A stretch of 35,926 bases of DNA, taken from positions 49,023-84,948 of the forward strand of contig JAUNGT010000008.1 of NCBI GenBank assembly GCA_030524455.1. Reading direction: 5' to 3'. Shown one piece after another: positions 32,568 to 35,926 of this stretch. This DNA comes from Eubacteriales bacterium. Lineage in GTDB: Bacteria > Bacillota > Clostridia > Lachnospirales > Lachnospiraceae. The notes beneath the pieces are model-generated. The model did no database searches. It worked only from the letters and a program-made list of their open reading frames with translations, and was not told the DNA's origin. Position 1 is the first letter of the stretch. Each line of letters starts with the position of its first letter. The position numbers and the translations under genes are program-made.

Positions 32568-33707
32568 ATGAAGAATCAGTGGAAAAAGCTGGCATTGGCT
32601 GTGGGCTGCTCCCTGCTTGTGCTGGGACAGGTTCCGGTGACGGTGCACGCGGAGGAAACGGTGGCAACGCAGGCGGAGGTGAAGGCGACGTTGAAAACGG
32701 CGACGGATCTGGAGTGGGATGGGAAAACAATTTCCTTTAACAATCCTAATTCTGATGAGGTGTTTTTTTCCTATAAGATTTATAGGGATGGAGCTACGGT
32801 AGGAGAGCAAACGGGCCATGCTGGTCATACGGTAGGCCAGGGAAAGGTATACGAGGATGTATCGGATTTTATTACCGAAAGCGGGGAATATACTTTTGAA
32901 GTGAGGTTCATAGGCAGTGACTACATTACCCTATCAGATTGGTCCGGAGAGGGACAGCCTTATCAGTATGATGACTCAAAAACGAAATTCCCTACTCCTA
33001 CAGTCACCGTAGAGGCGGACGGTACAATAAAAGTTTCTGTGGATGATCAGTATGCATTAGGAACGGATTATAAACTTGAGTATGTATTGTATGCAAATGT
33101 TTACGGCGGCTATATGGAAGCAGGGCGCGTTACTAGTGATAAGGACACTTATAATTTTGGTATATTTAATCGTGATTATCCGCATTTTGTAAAGGTAAAG
33201 GTAAAGAGTCTCAAAGTAGATATGAATGACAGTGATACAACAGAGTATATCCCTGTTAACAGCGTATCTTCCGGAACCAACAACACCTCCTCCTCCAACA
33301 ACTGCAACCACGATTACGAGTGGGTGCAGGTAAACCCCGCAACCGCGACGGAGGATGCGCTGGAGGCTTACACTTGCAAGCACTGCGGCCGGGTGTCCGA
33401 GTACATGAAGGCGCCCAACACCGCATACGCGCAGTTCAACAAGGATGCGATTTCCGCGATCGACAAGGCGGCTGCAAACGCAACGGTTACGCTGAAGACA
33501 AACATGTGGGTAAGCTTTTATGATTCCGTGATTGATATGATGAAAAAGCGGCCTGACGTGACCGTGGTTGTGAACTACTTCTATAAGGGAACACGCTATG
33601 TCATGACGATTCCGGCAGGCGCAGATCTGAGCGCACTGCAGGCTTCGGAGGGCTATTACGGATTCCGCTACCTGGATGGATTCTTCCCGGCACAGGTGGA
33701 AAAGTAA
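32568..33707 (+). CDS. Secreted FN3-like protein with zinc-ribbon-like C-terminal domain, paralogue 2
   Basis: A 379-residue paralogue of the preceding protein with the same plan: signal peptide (1-28), variable middle with DLEW and NPNSDEVFF segments (about 35-235), linker rich in S/T/N, and the constant C-terminal region from C246 with C270 and C273. At DNA level the leader and signal peptide part and the last about 395 coding bases are the same as in gene 1 except for one base seen in the latter. The middle shares only the general pattern. Tandem copies of this kind point to recombination that exchanges the exposed domain. Function unknown; a surface-sensing or binding role is a guess. Confidence 0.75.
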   Translation: MKNQWKKLALAVGCSLLVLGQVPVTVHAEETVATQAEVKATLKTATDLEWDGKTISFNNPNSDEVFFSYKIYRDGATVGEQTGHAGHTVGQGKVYEDVSDFITESGEYTFEVRFIGSDYITLSDWSGEGQPYQYDDSKTKFPTPTVTVEADGTIKVSVDDQYALGTDYKLEYVLYANVYGGYMEAGRVTSDKDTYNFGIFNRDYPHFVKVKVKSLKVDMNDSDTTEYIPVNSVSSGTNNTSSSNNCNHDYEWVQVNPATATEDALEAYTCKHCGRVSEYMKAPNTAYAQFNKDAISAIDKAAANATVTLKTNMWVSFYDSVIDMMKKRPDVTVVVNYFYKGTRYVMTIPAGADLSALQASEGYYGFRYLDGFFPAQVEK

Positions 33708-33726
33708 AAAATATTTGATGATATAA

Positions 33727-33775
33727 CAGAGGAACAGGGAACATATCGCATGTCGGTATGTGCCCTGTTTCTCTG
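33727..33775. terminator. Hairpin between convergent genes, possible two-way terminator
   Basis: 33727-33745 pairs with 33757-33775 over 18 pairs with one mismatch and an 11-base loop. It lies between the end of secreted gene 2 and the end of the leftward HTH gene. Neither side has an immediate T run. Confidence 0.5.
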
Positions 33776-33790
33776 CTGTCCTGCGGTGTG

Positions 33791-34228
33791 TTATTTTTGG
33801 GAAATCCCGAGAACGCGCAGGCCGCGTTCAAATAGAAGCTCATTGGTATCGGAAATTGTCATGTCGCGGTGCAGTGCAAACAGGATAATGGCATCGCGCT
33901 GCTCCCGGGCATACAGCTCGCGGTTTCCGGAAATTTTGAGCAGCCTCTGCGTCTCGTCCACAGAGAGATGCATGCCGAAGGCGAGGGCGATCAGCTTGTT
34001 GCGGGACGGAAATTTCCTGCCGGAAAATATCTGATAGACATAGACGCGATCCAACAGGGAGTCATGAATAATATTCGTTTTATGGAGATTTTTTTCGGAA
34101 AGCAGCATATTCAGGTGCTCCGAAAGGCTGACAGTCAGCATCTGATTCTGATTTGATACGAAAAAATCCTGAATATCACGAATATCTTTTATCTCATTAT
34201 TGAGTTCTTCGGTCGATTTTGTCATCAT
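33791..34228 (-). CDS. Small helical protein with HTH (Xre)-like centre, divergent from the kinase
   Basis: A 145-residue, mostly helical protein. Residues about 35-95 (LSEHLNMLLSEKNLHKTNIIHDS, YVYQIFSGRKFPSRNKLIALAFGMHLSVDETQRLLKISG) have the helix pattern of an Xre/Cro-type helix-turn-helix, including the 'R.kliaLa.gl.ls.de...LL' part. The C-terminal third (RELYAREQRDAIILFALHRDMTISDTNELLFERG) is a further helical region. GAGGAA lies 7 bases before ATG 34228. It is transcribed away from the kinase and may regulate it; a perfect palindrome lies in the gap. A role as kinase substrate is equally possible. Confidence 0.65.
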   Translation of the reverse strand: MMTKSTEELNNEIKDIRDIQDFFVSNQNQMLTVSLSEHLNMLLSEKNLHKTNIIHDSLLDRVYVYQIFSGRKFPSRNKLIALAFGMHLSVDETQRLLKISGNRELYAREQRDAIILFALHRDMTISDTNELLFERGLRVLGISQK

Positions 34229-34229
34229 A

Positions 34230-34258
34230 TTGCGTTTCCTCGCGAAAAAAGATATAAT
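34230..34258 (+). promoter_or_regulatory. Promoter of the Ser/Thr kinase gene
   Basis: TTGCGT at 34230-34235, 17-base spacer, consensus TATAAT at 34253-34258. Start near 34265, inside or next to the palindrome at 34268-34279. Confidence 0.7.
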
Positions 34259-34267
34259 GTTCTGGTA

Positions 34268-34279
34268 ATGTTATAACAT
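34268..34279. promoter_or_regulatory. Operator candidate (perfect 12-bp palindrome)
   Basis: ATGTTATAACAT is a perfect palindrome just after the expected kinase transcription start and upstream of the divergent HTH gene. A protein bound here could block the kinase promoter. The HTH protein is the nearest candidate. Confidence 0.45.
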
Positions 34280-34313
34280 CAAATAAAGAATGAGACAAGG
34301 GGAAAAGGTGCGT

Positions 34314-35783
34314 ATGGAGTATGAAAAAATCCGTTTATTGAAAGAAAGTGAAAAAAGTACCGTGGAGCTGGTGCGCGAAAAAGGCGGAAGCCAGCTTTTT
34401 GTCCGGAAAAAACTGAAGGGACGTATCGGCGTCTATCAGGAGCTGCAGAGCATGCAGCATCCGGGCCTGATCAGGATATATGAAGTGGACGCGGCGGAGG
34501 GTTTTACGACCGTTGTTGAGGAATATGTGGAGGGCCAGACGCTGGGCAATGCCGGTTTAACGGAAAAACAGATTGTTGCAGCGCTGCAGGAGCTTTGCTC
34601 CGTTCTGGAATATCTGCACCGGCATGGAATCATTCACCGGGATATCAAGCCCTCCAATATCATTTGGGCGAAGGACGGACATATCCGGCTGATCGATTAT
34701 GATGCGGCCAGACTGATGAAGGAGGACGCGGACCGCGACACGGTCTTTCTGGGAACGCGCGGCTATGCGCCGCCGGAGCAGTATGGCTTTGCACAGACGG
34801 ACGAGCGGACGGATATTTATGCGCTGGGTATGACGATGAAGCAGCTTTTGGAGGAAAAATCAGAAAAGCTGAGATATCGCCGCGTGATCGAGAAATGCAC
34901 AAACTTAAATCCGGATAAAAGATATCGCCGCGCGTCTTCGGTAAAAAACGCGTTATCCGGGAGAAACTATGTGGTGGCAGGCGGCTGCGCGGTGCTGCTG
35001 GCAGCGTGCCTGTGCATGGCGGCCGTCCGTTTTCTGACGCCCCCGGCTGGGGAGACGGAAGCGGCTGCGACAGGCCTTACCGTTTTGGATACGCCAGCAA
35101 ATCCCCACTGGGACGGGGAGAGCGGAATCGGCGTATGGAAAAATGTACCGGAATCCGGAGCAGACGGAGAGCCCAGCTATCACTACAGAATATATTGGAA
35201 GGAAACGCCGGAAACGCCTGATCCGGAGAAGGATACCTGGGTAGTGGAGGGAGATATGAGGGGAAGCGGCCTGATCCGGGAGGGTGAAGAGAACTATGAG
35301 GTAAATATGGGCAGCAACCTGACCCAAAATGGCTATTACTATTTTGAGGTGTGTGCGTTGGGAGACGGTGTTCGCTACAAAAACAGTTCCTATGCGATGT
35401 CAGACGCTTTTGAATACACAGGGGAGGATGCCCCGTATCTTCCTGCGCCGGAGGGACTTGCATGGAAGATGTTTGAGACGGATACGGAGAGAAGATATTA
35501 CGCCACCTGGAGCAATCTGGATGACTATGCGGACACGGACAGTTTCAACGTGACCTTATACGATAAGGATGGCAACTATGTGATGAACAATATCTGGGAC
35601 AAGGAGCTCGTTGTGGAGCGGGGACAAAGCGGAATCAGCATCCGGGGCGAATTTTTGTCGGACCTGAACGGGGCCTACCGGTTTACGGTACAGGCGCTTA
35701 CCTCCCGGCCGAACGAATACAAATCCAGCCTCATGCCGGATCCGATCCCGGAAGAGTATTTCAGCCCCTGGTTTTATCGGTGA
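34314..35783 (+). CDS. Transmembrane Ser/Thr protein kinase with FN3-like outer domains
   Basis: A 489-residue Hanks-type kinase. The cytoplasmic domain (1-215) has a reduced glycine loop (LLKESEKSTVELV), a lysine in VRKKL (about 32-33), the catalytic loop HRDIKPSN (108-115), DYD (128-130) where DFG is usual, and the APPEQYG activation segment (152-158). One transmembrane segment (about 219-241) leads to an outer region with two FN3-like modules (about 253-360 and 375-480). ATG 34314 is preferred over 34290 because AAAAGGTG precedes it; both are in frame. The outer modules are of the same general type as the secreted proteins upstream, so they may bind each other or a shared ligand. Confidence 0.88.
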   Translation: MEYEKIRLLKESEKSTVELVREKGGSQLFVRKKLKGRIGVYQELQSMQHPGLIRIYEVDAAEGFTTVVEEYVEGQTLGNAGLTEKQIVAALQELCSVLEYLHRHGIIHRDIKPSNIIWAKDGHIRLIDYDAARLMKEDADRDTVFLGTRGYAPPEQYGFAQTDERTDIYALGMTMKQLLEEKSEKLRYRRVIEKCTNLNPDKRYRRASSVKNALSGRNYVVAGGCAVLLAACLCMAAVRFLTPPAGETEAAATGLTVLDTPANPHWDGESGIGVWKNVPESGADGEPSYHYRIYWKETPETPDPEKDTWVVEGDMRGSGLIREGEENYEVNMGSNLTQNGYYYFEVCALGDGVRYKNSSYAMSDAFEYTGEDAPYLPAPEGLAWKMFETDTERRYYATWSNLDDYADTDSFNVTLYDKDGNYVMNNIWDKELVVERGQSGISIRGEFLSDLNGAYRFTVQALTSRPNEYKSSLMPDPIPEEYFSPWFYR

Positions 35784-35802
35784 AATAAAAAAACAGATTG
35801 AG

Positions 35803-35832
35803 AAAATCCCGCCGGACAGGCGGGATTTTTTT
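35803..35832 (+). terminator. Terminator of the kinase gene
   Basis: AAAATCCCGCC (35803-35813) pairs with GGCGGGATTTT (35819-35829), with T continuing to 35832. Confidence 0.9.
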
Positions 35833-35926
35833 GCGGAAATATGAAGGAAATATGAAATGCCTGCCCTTTCACACGACAAACGCATGAGTAAATAAATTAT
35901 GAACAACACCTCTTTTTCTGGTATGA

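Overview
The window looks like the chromosome of a Gram-positive clostridium, most likely a Lachnospiraceae gut bacterium. The inference rests on gene content: an RNase J beside a YlbF protein, the ireB-ruvX-DUF1292 cluster, an MltG-like/TrmR/TrhP cluster, type III glutamine synthetase, an HPr-like protein without the active-site histidine, LytTR/GHKL signalling, and strong AGGAGG ribosome binding sites with several TTG/GTG starts. No species can be named from the sequence alone.

Layout. (1) 1-72: the first 24 codons of a leftward gene, divergent from the next operon. (2) 316-8787: an eight-gene rightward operon: LytTR response regulator, GHKL sensor kinase, BcrA-type ABC ATPase, membrane-anchored outer protein, two ABC-2-like membrane proteins, two FtsX-like permeases and a LolD/MacB-type ATPase. 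It reads as a sensor that controls two transporters for an extracellular or envelope-active compound. (3) 8856-13551: PPC/DUF296 protein, prmA, rsmE, cysteine desulfurase, thiI. (4) 13552-13940: a noncoding stretch packed with hairpins. (5) 13955-23464: leftward HPr-like gene, then mtaB, ireB-ruvX-DUF1292, rnj, ylbF, short MltG-like protein, trmR, trhP, glnN and tRNA-Gln. (6) 23465-30066: an accessory island. Two near-identical 1.16-kb segments each carry an Rpn/PD-(D/E)XK nuclease gene. Between them lies a small type I toxin-antitoxin locus whose toxin gene is split by a RIT element (three overlapping tyrosine recombinases, 88-bp perfect terminal inverted repeats). (7) 30128-35832: PPP-family phosphatase, two tandem secreted paralogues, a small HTH-like protein, and a transmembrane Ser/Thr kinase with FN3-like outer domains.

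Most notable. First, removing the RIT element between its 8-bp flanking repeats (TCCCACAA) restores in frame a 29-residue holin-like toxin ORF. That ORF has its own promoter, alternating pairing segments in the leader, a 3' terminator and a convergent antisense RNA gene, so the element has cut the toxin apart and left the antitoxin RNA intact. Second, both Rpn genes contain a well-spaced GGAGGT and ATG that would yield the C-terminal third as a separate protein, matching the gene-within-gene toxin/inhibitor design known for Rpn proteins; I found sequence differences between the copies only inside that inner reading frame and at the outer edge of the promoter. Third, the kinase, phosphatase, HTH protein and two mosaic secreted proteins look like one surface-sensing module: kinase and secreted proteins share a similar module type, and the secreted genes have identical ends around a diverged centre.

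All alignments were made by eye; no database search or folding program was used.
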